A DNA stretch of 64,000 nucleotides from Adineta ricciae (lineage: Eukaryota > Rotifera > Eurotatoria > Adinetida > Adinetidae), in NCBI GenBank assembly GCA_905250025.1, contig CAJNOJ010000130.1, positions 217,878-281,877 on the forward strand, given 5' to 3'. Numbering within the stretch: position 1 is the stretch's first letter; the number at the start of each line of letters is the position of its first letter. The translations under genes and the position numbers were made by a program. The notes under the pieces were generated by a model, which was given only the letters and a program-made list of their open reading frames with translations, was not told where the DNA came from and searched no databases. Below are positions 14,518-26,443 of this stretch, piece after piece.

Positions 14518-16341
14518 ATGAATGGGAATGGTTATTCACATCATCCAACATCGATCGGTATTCTTGCCTGTGAACTGTACATACCATCACTTTATGTCGA
14601 ACAATCAGCTTTAGAAACTTATGATAAAGTTTCTAAAGGTAAATACACCATTGGTTTGGGTCAACAACGCATAGCCATTTGTTCGGACCATGAGGATATC
14701 TGCTCGTTGTGTTTAACTGTTCTGTCACGTTTGTTGGAACAAACGGGTGTCCATCCTCAACAAATCGGCCGATTAGATGTCGGAACTGAAACTTTAGTTG
14801 ATAAAGCAAAGTCGATCAAAACAGTTTTAATGCAACTCTTTACGGAACATGGGAATACGGCGGTGGAAGGTGTGGATAGTATCAACGCATGTTATGGAGG
14901 AACAGCGGCGATATTCAATGCTATTCATTGGATCGAATCGAGCTACTGGGACGGTCGATACGTAAGTTGATAAAAACTACGATTTTTCTTAACATCAAAT
15001 GAATTCAATGTGTATTATCAGGCTGTGGTCGTTATGGGTGATATTGCTGTCTATGCGAAAGGAAATGCACGGCCAACAGGTGGTGCTGGTGCTTGTGCAT
15101 TACTCATCGGCCCTAACGCGCCCATTGTTTTCGAGCCAGGTAAGTAATTTGAACAATTTGCTACTTGATACAACAGATGATTGATATAGGTTGTCGGTCA
15201 ACATATATGACAAATGTTTATGACTTTTACAAACCTGATTTAAGTTCGCCATATCCCGTTGTTGATGGTCAGTTAAGTGTACAATGTTACACATCAGCAT
15301 TGGATACCTGTTACGCACAATATTGTCTCAAAGCAGAAATGAATGGTGAATCTCGTTCGAAAACATCCTCAGCAGCTGCGGATAATATCAATCTATCCAC
15401 ATTTGCTGGCATTGTTTTCCATACACCTTACGTTAAACTCACACAGAAATCATTCTCAAGATTGTATTTCAATGATATTCTACGTGCTTGTTCGTACATA
15501 CCAAATGCTCTGGTTGAAAAGTATAAGTAAGTCAGACGATGTAAAGAAATATCATACAATGTCGGTGTCTATTCCTAGGGACTTTGATATCCATTCTTCG
15601 GCTAATGACAAAGACCTCGAGCGTGACCTTATTGAGCAAAGTCGTGAGCTGTTCGGACAGAAAACCTTGCCAGGGCTCTATTTTTCTCAAAATATGGGAA
15701 ATATGTATACGCCTTCGCTCTACTACAGTTTATTTTCCTTTCTCAGCAGGTAAATCGACTAATTCGTAAAACAACACTTTCACAAATCATTTTCAGTCAA
15801 CCTAGCGAGGAGCAATTCTACGGTCAACGTATTCTCCTGTTTTCATATGGTTCTGGCCTAGCATCATCGATGTACAGTATCATTTGTCGTAAAGTGCATG
15901 ATACTCGTTTCACGCTTGGAGAAATTCAAAAGAGCATTAAACGCGCCCGACAAGAGCTTGATAACGAACGAATCGAATTAGCTCCTGAGCTAATGGATAA
16001 ACTATTATTAGAACGAGAAAAACACGATCATCAAGGTAAGAAAAACTTCACATAGTTAAGCAGAAAATCATGAATTTTATCTTCATTTTCTAGCGTCATT
16101 CATACCTTCACAACCTAGTGAAGTCTTAAAACCTGGAAATATGTATTTGAAATCAGTCGATAAGAACTACAGACGTGTGTATGAAAAATTTCATGGTGAC
16201 GAAAACTCGAGTACGAATAAAAAAGCGACGGTCCAGCAACTTTATGTAAGAAAAACACCGCTTTCTCTTTCGTTTTTCACTTTTCATCTTTAGAGTGAAT
16301 ACTTCCAAACACGGCAGATCAATGGTGATACACATGGCTAA
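14518..16341 (+). CDS. HMGCS1: Hydroxymethylglutaryl-CoA synthase
   Basis: Condenses acetyl-CoA and acetoacetyl-CoA to HMG-CoA for the mevalonate pathway. Seven exons (14518-14961, 15022-15139, 15190-15526, 15579-15749, 15797-16035, 16094-16245, 16294-16341) sum to 1509 bases, a 502-residue protein close to the usual 500-520. Catalytic residues are visible: Glu91 in [10 protein letters not shown], Cys125 in [10 protein letters not shown], and the catalytic His in [12 protein letters not shown]. No mitochondrial presequence is evident, so this is probably the cytosolic form. Introns are 47-60 bases, all GT-AG. Confidence 0.97.
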
Positions 16342-16589
16342 ATGTCCTGTGAAAGAATTTCAAGTCTTTCGTTCTTAGTTTTAGTGCTAGACTTTTTAAT
16401 AATAATTTTCTTTTCTAATAATCGTATGAATTATCAAAACACGCGTGATTTTGATAAGGATTTATTAATACTAACAAAATATGAGTTGACGTTCCGTTCC
16501 GCTGGAAATATCAACTTGTGCCGAACGCTTTCCGTTTTAATTCTGTCAATTATTAATAAATGAATCGATTAAGACAAAATGCACCGGTG

Positions 16590-17537
16590 TCAACTGAAGC
16601 TTTGTTCTTGGAGAAAACGTCGAAAGACTTCTTCGACGTCATCATCAGTATTTACTAAGATGAACTTTTGTTTGACTAAATCGAGAAATTCCTGGCGATG
16701 TTTGTTGATCTTCTCTGCGTACAATTTCTTTTCGTTTTGGGAAAAGTCTTGCAAATATTTGGAGAGAAACTTTCGTAATTTTTGATCGAGTTGATACATG
16801 AAATTGCGCTGATTAATCTCGGTGGCTATCCGTCGTTGTTCATCATCGATGTTTTCCACTGTGTCTTCTGGTTCTCGACAGGATTTATCAATTCGGTGAA
16901 AAATTTCTTGCAAATGTTCACTAGTCAAACCACGCAGAGTCGTATTAATCAGCAATTCTTCAGGAAATAGTTCATATTTTGAATAGATGTTTTCCATTGT
17001 CGAAGCGGAAACACGTTTCGAACTCTCTCGTCGTTGATTTCGTTGGTAGGCGACAGAAAAATTGGAATACAGATGAATGATCATGAAGCCAATATGTGCT
17101 CGTTGAGCTATCTGACGATACCGGTGTCGCATACTCGAATAATAGAAATTATCCTCAATGAAAAGAATACTTTGCGAATGTAAACACTCGAATGATTGAG
17201 AGAGTCGATGGAGAATTGAAGAGGCATGTTTCAAATGTGTTGGCAAGTTGTTCGCCGCTTTGGAAAGAATCACCCTTTCGATCTCGTCAGCGATTAACGT
17301 TCGATAAGCTTTCCAATTGGTTTCGTTTTCGATGATATCATTTTCATAACCGAGAAATAATTGATCGAAACAGAGAAAGACGTGTGACGATTGCTGAATT
17401 CGACTTTCGAATAGTTTTGCGATGCAATGTGATTGCAAATTAATCAACTGATGGTTTAATATCAACCGAAGTATCTGCACAAGTGTTGTTTTCAAACAGG
17501 CAGGTGGTCCACATATTAAAACTATACATTTGATCAT
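16590..17537 (-). CDS. PSTK: L-seryl-tRNA(Sec) kinase
   Basis: Single-exon 315-residue protein. PSTK phosphorylates Ser-tRNA(Sec) so that SepSecS can make Sec-tRNA for selenoprotein synthesis. Evidence: an N-terminal P-loop (GPPACLKTT, residues 10-18); the family signature ILFIEDNFYYSSMRHRYRQI near residues 124-143; then HIGFMIIHLYSNFSVAYQRN, matching the conserved GF...L...QRN block; and a charged helical C-terminal half. The P-loop is atypical: the second glycine of GxxxxGK[ST] is Leu15. Starts 173 bp from the divergent ankyrin gene, so the promoter region is probably shared. The stop lies about 250 bases past the convergent HMG-CoA synthase stop. Confidence 0.85.
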   Translation of the reverse strand: MIKCIVLICGPPACLKTTLVQILRLILNHQLINLQSHCIAKLFESRIQQSSHVFLCFDQLFLGYENDIIENETNWKAYRTLIADEIERVILSKAANNLPTHLKHASSILHRLSQSFECLHSQSILFIEDNFYYSSMRHRYRQIAQRAHIGFMIIHLYSNFSVAYQRNQRRESSKRVSASTMENIYSKYELFPEELLINTTLRGLTSEHLQEIFHRIDKSCREPEDTVENIDDEQRRIATEINQRNFMYQLDQKLRKFLSKYLQDFSQNEKKLYAEKINKHRQEFLDLVKQKFILVNTDDDVEEVFRRFLQEQSFS

Positions 17538-17710
17538 AAGTATCTACAAGAATAAGTGTTCTTTCTTTATTTATTTTTCTCTTATTGACACAGCGTTTCT
17601 CACCCTTTCTCTACGCTGTCAGAACGAACAGAAAAAAGGTATCGTTGCTTAGAAAACAAAAACGAGTGAGATCTTTGCGTTGTTTTGTCACAAGTTGATT
17701 TTAACTTGAA

Positions 17711-19041
17711 ATGGACGACAACGACGATTTCGAAAAACCAGCTGTCGAAGCCAAAGACGATGCAACATTGTATCTCGACTGTGTTCGATTAGTCGAAAGT
17801 GGACAAGTGCGACGATTTGAAAGTGCAGTAGCAAAGTTTGACGTTGTCGAGTATGAACTAAACGACGGACCAAGTAAATCACTTCTATTCTACGCCATCG
17901 AACGTGGAGATCCGGTTTTAACGAAGATGTTATTAGAAATGGAAGTTCCGCTAGATAAAGAATATACCGTAAGTTTCAACGAGTGAGAGACAACGAATGT
18001 GATTTTTCTCACAGTTTAGAAGTATTATATGTTTACTTAGTAAATAGTTTCCAAGGACAATTAAAGAAGCAAAAAGGCAGGAGGAGTTGATGTGTACTAA
18101 AATAGTATCTAATTAAAATCGAGAAGAAATTCGATGCTTCTAATTGTTGAAACACAAGAAATGTTTACAAGGTTATTGTTAGTTCCGTTCAAAGAGAAAC
18201 GAGGATTCGATTTTTTAATTAGATTATGGTACCAACATCATCATCACCAACAGCTGAACTTGTTCAAAAAACATTGAACGCCTATGATTTTGCACGCGAG
18301 TTACACCACGATGATCTAGCGGAAATGATACACCGTTATCGAAATCTTCCTCCCTACGACCAACGGTTTTTTCGTATGCTTCAATTGAATGATGTACGTC
18401 GTTGCGATACATTTATTCATCGCTTACAAAATGAAAAACGACAGTACGAATTAGCCACCAAAGGTCTATTCCTTGCTGCTCAGTTAGGTTCTGTACGTTT
18501 GCTAGATTATTTCTTGTCGCGTTGGAAAATCAATATTGATATTGAGCAACAACAAGAGGATGGATATGCGATATCAGCACTCTTAACAGCGATCACGCAT
18601 AAACAAAATGAAGCAGCAAAATTTCTCCTATTCCGTGATGCTAGTCCCAACGTTAAAGGTCAATATGGTAATGCATTCGTTACTGCTCTTCATTATGATG
18701 CTCAGAATGATCTTTTGGCTTTATTACTCGATAAAAATGTGGATTTAACCGCTCGACATCCCGAGTATCCGAAATTATCTTTGAGAGAATACTGTGTTCT
18801 AACCAATCGTGTCAAAGCGAAGACGGAACTTGATGCGTATATCAAACGTTTAGTAATCAATGGAAATTATGCAAGATTGAAATGGCTCGTTGATCATGGA
18901 TATCACTTCATCAACGTTCAAATCAATCCAAAACGGAATGCGAAACAGTTGGCGAAGGAAAGATATTTTGATAAGATTGTCAAGTTAATCGATGAGGTCG
19001 AAACTAACCAAATGAAAGCGAGAATTAAGATGAATTTCTAA
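17711..19041 (+). CDS. Ankyrin-repeat protein
   Basis: Two exons, 17711-17968 and 18223-19041 (phase 0, intron about 254 bases), giving about 358 residues. Helical repeats of ankyrin type are visible: LLFYAIERGDPVLTKMLLEM, LFLAAQLGSVRLLDYFLS, ALLTAITHKQNEAAKFLLF and FVTALHYDAQNDLLALLLDK. Acidic N-terminus (MDDNDDFEK), basic C-terminus (MKARIKMNF). Ankyrin repeats bind other proteins; no catalytic domain is seen and no partner can be inferred. Divergent from PSTK. A poly(A) signal-like AATAAA lies near 19100. Confidence 0.8.
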
Positions 19042-19380
19042 CATTAGCACATCAGCACTGCGACGTCTTTTTTTTGCTCTTTTCTTCCCTATTGCGGAAT
19101 AAAGGACGACGGTTTGAAAGTTATTAACGGAAAATACATATGCTCCTTGTCAATTACGACCTCGACGAGAGTGTGAATACTTCTTTACCTACTCGCCTCT
19201 TTCCGGAGTGGCTTAGCACATTTTCCGGTAAGGGAGGACGGCTTGCTGTCTTATTATACCAAATGGAGCACTTAAATTCTTATCAATTCTGTCTGTTTCT
19301 TTCTTTTGAAAACACAAGAAATCGACTTAACTCAGATTTATTTGTCATAACAGAAAAAAAAACAAGAACAAAAATGAAGA
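19042..19380. other. Convergent 3' region
   Basis: Short region between the ankyrin gene (plus) and the POLR1D-like gene (minus), both ending here. Contains AATAAA near 19100 and a poly-A run near 19353. No further coding signal. Confidence 0.6.
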
Positions 19381-19761
19381 TTATTTCGTATTTTTGGCTC
19401 GTTTTGATGATCGTTCATCATCATGATAATCTCGTTGCTTTCTCGATGAGGATGCCGACGACGACGACGATGGAAGTGGTGAACGTGATCGTTTTCTCTC
19501 CATCGTGGATCGTTGCCGCTGCCGCTTTTCTTGTTCGTTCTTATGAATATTATGTACAGCATTGGAAATTAATGTATTTCGAAGAAACTTGCGATTTGTA
19601 ACCAAGGTCGGCTTTTGCCAACCAAGTGCACCTTGAGTTTCCGCTCGAATTTTATTTCTCTTGGCTTCCTCTAATAACATTTGACGCGCTAATCGATCCA
19701 TGTCATCATCTTGTTGATTGGTAGTTGATGATTTGTCATCAAGTTTTTCTTTTGTCGACAT
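19381..19761 (-). CDS. POLR1D: POLR1D isoform-2-like protein
   Basis: Single-exon 126-residue protein starting at the ATG 19759-19761, immediately after a strong polypyrimidine acceptor (TTCTTCTTTTCAG). The core LLEEAKRNKIRAETQGALGW then TNRKFLRNTLISN matches the small protein made from the alternative transcript of human POLR1D (LLKEAKRGKTRAETMGPMGW, TNKRFLINTI). That protein is unrelated in sequence to the RNA polymerase I/III subunit, and its function is not well defined. The C-terminus is Ser/Arg/Lys-rich (SRSPLPSSSSS). It lies 232 bases downstream of calcineurin A on the same strand, with an acceptor directly before the ATG, so it may be the second gene of an operon. Confidence 0.75.
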   Translation of the reverse strand: MSTKEKLDDKSSTTNQQDDDMDRLARQMLLEEAKRNKIRAETQGALGWQKPTLVTNRKFLRNTLISNAVHNIHKNEQEKRQRQRSTMERKRSRSPLPSSSSSASSSRKQRDYHDDERSSKRAKNTK

Positions 19762-19993
19762 CTGAAAAGAAGAAAATGTCAAACAATTCACACAATTGAT
19801 ATTTTCTTGGTAAAGGTTAATGATCGATATTGTCAAAGGTTAAATGAATATTAATAGAGATCAATTTTCAACAGCTGTTTGATTTCCCTTCAATTTTATT
19901 ATTAGTATTAGTAGTAGTGTTAGTGATATTCTTTATATACAAAAAGAAGAAGAAGAAAAGAACAACGAACAACAATGAAAATTAAACAAATAA

Positions 19994-22900
19994 CTACTGC
20001 TTTTCGCCTCGAACGAGATTTTTCAGATAGCCAAATGTTGTATTGCCTGTTCCTGATTGTTCCATGGCCTCGCTTTCAGTTGGATTCGCTGTTGGGGCTT
20101 CAGTCGAACGTTTGAGTAATGAAATAGGATTGGTCGGACGTATAGAAAATGAGGATTTCTTTTTAACACGTGCTGAATTGTTCGTCGTGTCGTTCTCTTG
20201 ATAATAGCTACTCGTATTGGGCACGGTTGCTGAATTAGTTCGCGATCGTTTCGATGTATCGAGGTCGATTGAAGACTTGCGAGGTGTGGGCGTTGTTTCC
20301 ACCTTTTTGCATGTGGTATTCGTAGATTGATCAGGCGATGTTGGATCTTCTTTTGATGTCTTCTTGTTCGATACCCATGAACGAAATGAACTGACAGGAT
20401 TCTTCAGAGAAAATCCACTTGTGGTAGTGGAGTTGGCACATTGAGGGGAATGTCGATTGTTAATATTCGATTTGGATGATGGTATCGTTGATTGTTCTTC
20501 TGAAGTTTTCTCAAGTTTGATTTCAATATGCTCAAGATCATCATGATCCTGATCACCGAGATTGGGCGTAACTGATGTTGAAAACGAATCCGATTTGCTT
20601 TCCGTCGGCAGAGGTTTCACTGTTGTTTGAATACTAAATATTACACAAATGAACCATCGAAACAGATGGGAACAATACAGGTACGTACTTTTCAATACCA
20701 TTAACAATTTTGTCGTCGTCTTTCTGTATAATAAGAATCGGTGGATGTGTAATTGTATCTCTTTCAGTTGTTATTATTGGTTCGTTATCACTCGCAGTAT
20801 AGTGTGTAGGGAGATCTTCGTTGCTTGTCGTCGATTGTGTTTGAGCTTTGTTTGCTAAACGTTGTTGTCGTTCAGCGTCGGTCCATGGTGGCATGCGTTC
20901 ATTGATCTGATCGAAAGTTTTCGCTGTTGAGAATGAGAAGTCCGTGGGCACTTTTCGATGTTCCGATGAATCGCTTCCATCATCATCGACAAGCTCATTG
21001 AGATTTGCTGTTGATGTTGAAGGCGACACAGGTGCTAAACCTTTCAAGTTTAAAACATTTTCACTTGCTTCACGTAGTGAGGAGTAGACCTTTGCCATTT
21101 TGCCCACTGCACGTATTTTCGAACGAATAGCTTCACGACGAAATTGATTCTCATTATCATTCTGTTGATCAGCTAATAAACTTGTTATAAGTTCTTCTTC
21201 ACTGCATATATTTAATATATTAATCAACATTTCCGTTACTTTCTCGCCTACGAATGGTAATGACCATGTAAAAACATTCATAAAGTTCGGCAACCAATAC
21301 GGATGCGGTGATGAGTTAAATTGTCGAATATTCACGATATTCGTATCGTATTTGAGTATAGCTGCTTTATTTTGATAAACATCGAGATAATTCGGGGCAG
21401 AGAATATCGTCATTAACGATGGAAAACCACTTTGAGGACATTTACGATACATTCGATATCCAACATCCTGAGCTTCATGTGCGCGTATAACAGTCAGAAG
21501 AGAATTTCGTGCAAGAAAATCATTTACAGCTTTGAACGTATAAAAATATGAACAACCACGTGTAGCATTAAATAGATATTTTTCATCGTAAGATTTCTCA
21601 TGACCGTAATCTTCCACGGGGTCACTCCATAGTAAATCACACATTGGACCGTAAGGCGGAGGTTCTTTGAAACGATCTAGCTTCTTGATATCATCCAACG
21701 TATGAATTTCAGGCGACAGACCACCTAAAACATTCTCGTCACGTTGAATGAAACAAACAGTGAGTTAATTTCTTGTTTACATAGCACTTCATGACATCGG
21801 CTCAATAGAAATATAATCAAGCCTTTATGTCTATCAAAGGCGGTACAGTCACAAAATCGGATCCTGTCACTAATCAAATTATCTTAAATAACATCCTGTC
21901 AGAATATAACTCGCTAGTTATGCTGTCTTTTTTTGTCAGACATTACTTCTAACAAGCTGAGACGTTCGATTTCGGTTGGCTCAGTTTCACAAAGAATCTC
22001 AAGCTCTGTCTCATGCTCTTTACTCAATTACGGCAAACAATGTCGTACTTCTAACACTTCTCCTTCCCTCATCAGTACTTAATATATTCGAACATCTGCA
22101 TGACATGTTACATTCACGCCTATTCTCGTTTTCTTTTCCAATTCAAACTTACCATGAACACAAAAAAATTGCTTGTCAATAAGTGCGGATAATGGTAAAC
22201 AATCGAATGCACGCATACATGCATCATAAACACGCTCAGTATATTTGATTTTACCTAGAAAAGACAACGGAAATCACTCGTGTTGAAAGCGTGTCTTTCT
22301 AGATTTACATTCAGTTTTGAAAGTAAAATATTCAGTCAAATGTCGACACTCGTGATTGCCACGAAGAAGATAGAACGTCGTTGGATAATGAATTTTAAGT
22401 GCCCATAGATAAAGAACACATTCGATAGAAAAATAACCGCGATCAACATAATCACCCATAAATAAATAGCGCGTACTTGCTGGCGGACCTTTGAACAAAC
22501 AAACAAATAAGAAAGTTGGAATTGACGACACTCTCTATCTGTCTATAGACCGAACCTAATGCACGTACACAAGTGAGAGAAAACAAAAAGGAGGAGAAAA
22601 CGTGCCAAAAATGTCTCTTACATACCGCCAACTTCGATCAATTTCATCAGATCATAAAATTGCCCGTGAATGTCACCACAGACTGAAGAAAACAACGCAA
22701 CCGATATATTCATAGCAAAACAATTTTTAAGTCTTAAAAGGTTTACCAGTGATCGGAGCTTCTAAGTCAATTAGATTATTTTCTGCTCGTAATAGGGCTT
22801 CACCACGTTCAATGATCAACAGAGCAGCGTCTTCTTGAAGACGTCCTTCGGCAAGAAGATGTTCACGCAAACGATCGAGTTTAGGTTTTCCACCACCAGC

Positions 22901-22996
22901 TTGTGAGTCGAACAAATCTGCAATGGAGAGACGATTGATCGGCGGAGCCGGAACACATCGGGAATAGGAGGTCGTAGATGTTTCAGTTGTCGCCAT
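19994..22996 (-). CDS. PPP3CA: Calcineurin A, serine/threonine phosphatase 2B catalytic subunit
   Basis: Ca2+/calmodulin-dependent phosphatase catalytic subunit. Minus-strand exons: 22996-about 22740 ([13 protein letters not shown]), about 22683-22625 ([15 protein letters not shown]), about 22496-22311 ([20 protein letters not shown]), about 22258-22152 ([17 protein letters not shown]), about 21731-20690 and 20638-19994. Metal and catalytic motifs GDIHG, GDYVDRG, GNHE, CVHGG and RAHEAQD are all intact. Calcineurin-B helix and calmodulin-binding region ([20 protein letters not shown]) are present, as is the autoinhibitory segment ([13 protein letters not shown]). Unusual: after the autoinhibitory segment the protein continues for roughly 270 residues of Ser/Thr-rich sequence, ending [13 protein letters not shown]. 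All intron phases join cleanly. Confidence 0.96.
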
Positions 22997-25897
22997 TATT
23001 TGTGAAGCATGTGTATTTGAATTAGAACTGAAATAAAATTAAAGAATGAATGAAAAGAAAATCATTAATTATCATCGGTATCGTTATTCAATGGTCCGAT
23101 TTGATCCTTCTAATTAAATAGATTTATAGTAGAAAGTTGACATTTATTATAAATAAAAGACTAGGTTTTGTTCTCTGTCTGTCGCTGTCGTTTTCCGAAA
23201 CTCTACTACATGTCATCAAAGACAAAGAAAGACGATAATTGATGAGAAAAGAATGATCGAGTAGATGTCATTTGCCATCTTCAACATGCTCGAATCGCTT
23301 TAGTTTCTAATAAATATTTTGTTTTTTCATCTTCGTTTTATACCTTGCCATTCATTGATTCATTGAAGAAAACAAGTTGTTCTATATGCATCACTATTAA
23401 TAAATATATATATATATATCGAACTCGACGCAATAGGAAAGAAGAGAGAAAAATATTCTGGCAAATAGAAACTAGACACAATAGAGATATAGACCGAGAT
23501 ACATTTTCTATGGCGAGAGAAGCTAGTAGAAGAGGAAAAACGGTATAGAAATGCGTAGGTACAAATTGCGTATGGACAACGAATCGTACACGCGCCGTAC
23601 ACATATACAGAAAAAAATTTCCTTCGTATGGCCGTTTATATCAGATCAGAATTGATGACGAGGAAAGGATGCTACCATCATAGTTACAGACGACGCATAG
23701 GTTTTCCTTTCCATATGTTCGCTCTCTCTCTATCGCGCGCGCGCCCTCATTCTCCTTCGTCTTCTCTTATTCGCTCGTGCGCTTACACATAGCAAAGTTG
23801 ATCGGCCAAATAAAACATTCATGCGATGGATGCGACCATCACTACAACCATTCTGTAACTCGTATTCGTCGAGATTTTCTCTTGTTTGCGGGAAACCTAG
23901 TGCATTTTCTTCCGCTTTTTCTCCTTCTTCTTTTTTCTTCGCTTCTCTTTTTCCTTCTTCTAACGTTGTAGCTTTACCGTCTGTCTTCTGCATTAACAAT
24001 TAGTGTTAGACGGGAGAAGATTTCTCTCCTTCTTCGCTATTTTTCCTGTCGTTTTTCCGTTTTCTCTCTACTATTACTCTATACAGGGATCTGTGCGTCG
24101 TCGTACTGCACATAATTGAGCAAAAGAGAATTATAGCACGACGTGCAAGCGTTCGTTCTGCTTGAGATAGAAAAAAATGTCCGACAACAATCTCTTCTTT
24201 CTCTTCGATGTGTTGCTAAAAGTATTTTCAAGTTTAGATTACTCTTTCTCTCGCAGTTTCTGTCTCGAATTGACGAACAGACGGCGACAATTTCAATCAT
24301 CCTCGTTCGTTTGTCAGCAAGACATATGGGCTCTCTGTTCGCAGCTATTCGATTAGTAAAAGGGATTATGACACTTGAGCAAAACGTGTACTGGTTAATA
24401 AAAAAATTCTTCTCACGGATAGATAGATAATGATGGAAACTTCATGTTTTTCTTTTCTCTTTTCGCAAGTTTGCTCGGGGCTAGATTGCTACTCGAAGAC
24501 AGACTGAAGAGACAAAAGAAGCAGAGTGATGATGATGATGTGTGCTTTTGATCGTAACTAAGATGCAAGCTCAAGCAATTAGACTTGATGTCAACACGCA
24601 CACATTTCTCAACGAACGATAATCACATTTTCATTCGGTTGAGTTCAATTGGTTTACTAGAGAGAGAGAAACTAATTACCTGAGTTCTTATTGGAAAAAT
24701 GGCAATTTCTTAATGATAGTCTGCGAACAATATGGTGCATGTCAAAAGACAACGTATTGGTGATAATCTCGCTTTGAGTTTGCATGATGAAATATCTGTT
24801 AAAAGAAGAAGAAGAAAATTACTGTGGATTGAACTGCTCTTTAGTTTTTCTTTTTAATGGTTCGTCTTTTCATCCATTCATTAAAATCATTGAGTTCTAC
24901 CAGAGGTCGCTCGCGTTTGAAAAGTTCGATGAGGAAATCAAAACATACTGTTTCTCATTACAGGCATCTGAGGCCGTTTTTCCTCTCTTGCCATGTGATT
25001 GATGTCTTCTACCCATAATTTAACATCCGGTTGTTAGAAGATGTTTTTATCGGATGATTAGATAACTGTTCGCCGTAGAAGCAAATAAGATCAAGACATC
25101 AAAACAAAAAACGGATGAAGATTTGCATAGCATCAGAATTGAATCACAAAGGAATTTTCAAGAGACGTTCAGTATTAGTCAATTAGCGAAATTTCTTTCA
25201 TACATTGTTCTAAAAAGATTCAATCTCCGCCGAGGAAATATTAACAAAATGAGTTTTTTTTTCAAGTTGTAATGGATCAAGCCAATGTGAATCGCATGCT
25301 ACTTTGTTCAACCATCCTCGTTCTCTTTCATTACAAGTCGCGGTTCAAGAAGGAAACTTGCTGATCTAATTATAAACCTTTCATTTCAAAGTACGAAGAT
25401 ATTCTATATATTCATTTATTTACATATAGTACAATTAGACTCCTTTTTCTGCTTTCACAAACCTTTTCCAGCTTACTTTCTCGCTTGTTTTATTATTAGT
25501 TTTCAAATCTATACGAATACACGCAGTTTATTGACTATTTGTAAGGTCGTATAACATCGCATTTCTGTCGAATAATTATCTCCGATTACACATCCGGATC
25601 AACATGATATGCTAATACAACTAAATTTCTCATAAACTTCCAAAGCAAACGAACTGCCTGAACACAGTCTCTGGTTATCGGATCGTGTAGAGCTATACCT
25701 AAACTCTCTCCTTAAAAGTACATATCTCTGTTCTAGATATTTTCATCAATTGTATTGAAATTTTAGAGTACAATAGCATTGCTATGCGAAATTATACAAT
25801 GATTCGATGCGAATGATGTTTTGCTAAAGAAAATTTTCAGTTAATATCTACTCACTTGACTTTTTCATATAATGATGAAATTCCTCGATTCGAGTAT
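22997..25897. other. Intergenic region, no gene supported
   Basis: About 2.9 kb upstream of calcineurin A and downstream of the small secreted-protein gene. Contains a (TA)n tract (about 23402-23419), a CG run (about 23735-23745) and many TTC/CTT-rich stretches. The overlapping frames near 23340-24000 are low-complexity on both strands. No tRNA, repeat array or conserved domain recognised. Confidence 0.55.
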
Positions 25898-26316
25898 TCA
25901 TATCGCCTCTATATAGTCATGAATATTAACTACAAGTGGTAATATTCGCATGGGATTTCTTCGATTCTCACAGGCAACTATAAATTTATACTTGTTGATG
26001 GTAATTGTACCATCTAGATACTCTTTGAGAGTGAAATATAAAGAGCAAAATCGATCAATAATAATTAAAAGTTCTATTCAGTGTTATGTACAGTTAACGC
26101 CAAGCACGATTTTGTGCTTGATCAGTTAATCATACCATCATTTTCTGTTATTTGCGGACATTTTTCATAGAAAAATTCCACAGCCGTTGAGTTAATTACT
26201 ATTTTCATAGTTCGCGGAGATTCAATGATTGAATCACGATTAACCATCGTTGATATTCCGTAAAGGGCAGCCAAGGACGGCAAGACAAAGAAGAGCTGCA
26301 TGTAATATCTATCCAT
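25898..26316 (-). CDS. Small secreted protein, unknown function
   Basis: Not recognised. Proposed two exons: 26316-26136 and 26073-25898, joined by a 62-base GT-AG intron, together 357 bases and 118 residues. The start is an ATG (26314-26316) opening a hydrophobic signal-like segment (MDRYYMQLFFVLPSLAALYG). The second exon reads through a hydrophobic then basic segment (LLIIIDRFCSLYF, FIVACENRRNPMRILPL) to a stop at 25898-25900. It is divergent from a gene of almost the same length with the same layout (signal peptide, then a TMKIVI/LMTIVI-like string), so the two may be distant paralogues. The splice model is mine and unproven. Confidence 0.4.
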
Positions 26317-26443
26317 ATGGTTCTTCGTTGTTTGTCTAACGTCTTCGAGACCAATTACTAACAATGATCAAGCCTATTCTCTATCTATCAGCTTTCATAA
26401 CAAGACATTAGTACAAAATATTAATCAAAACTCATCATCGACT

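Noticed and set aside
26317..26364. Start at 26364 for the minus-strand secreted protein
   Set aside because: That codon is TTG; the ATG at 26314-26316 begins exactly at the signal peptide.
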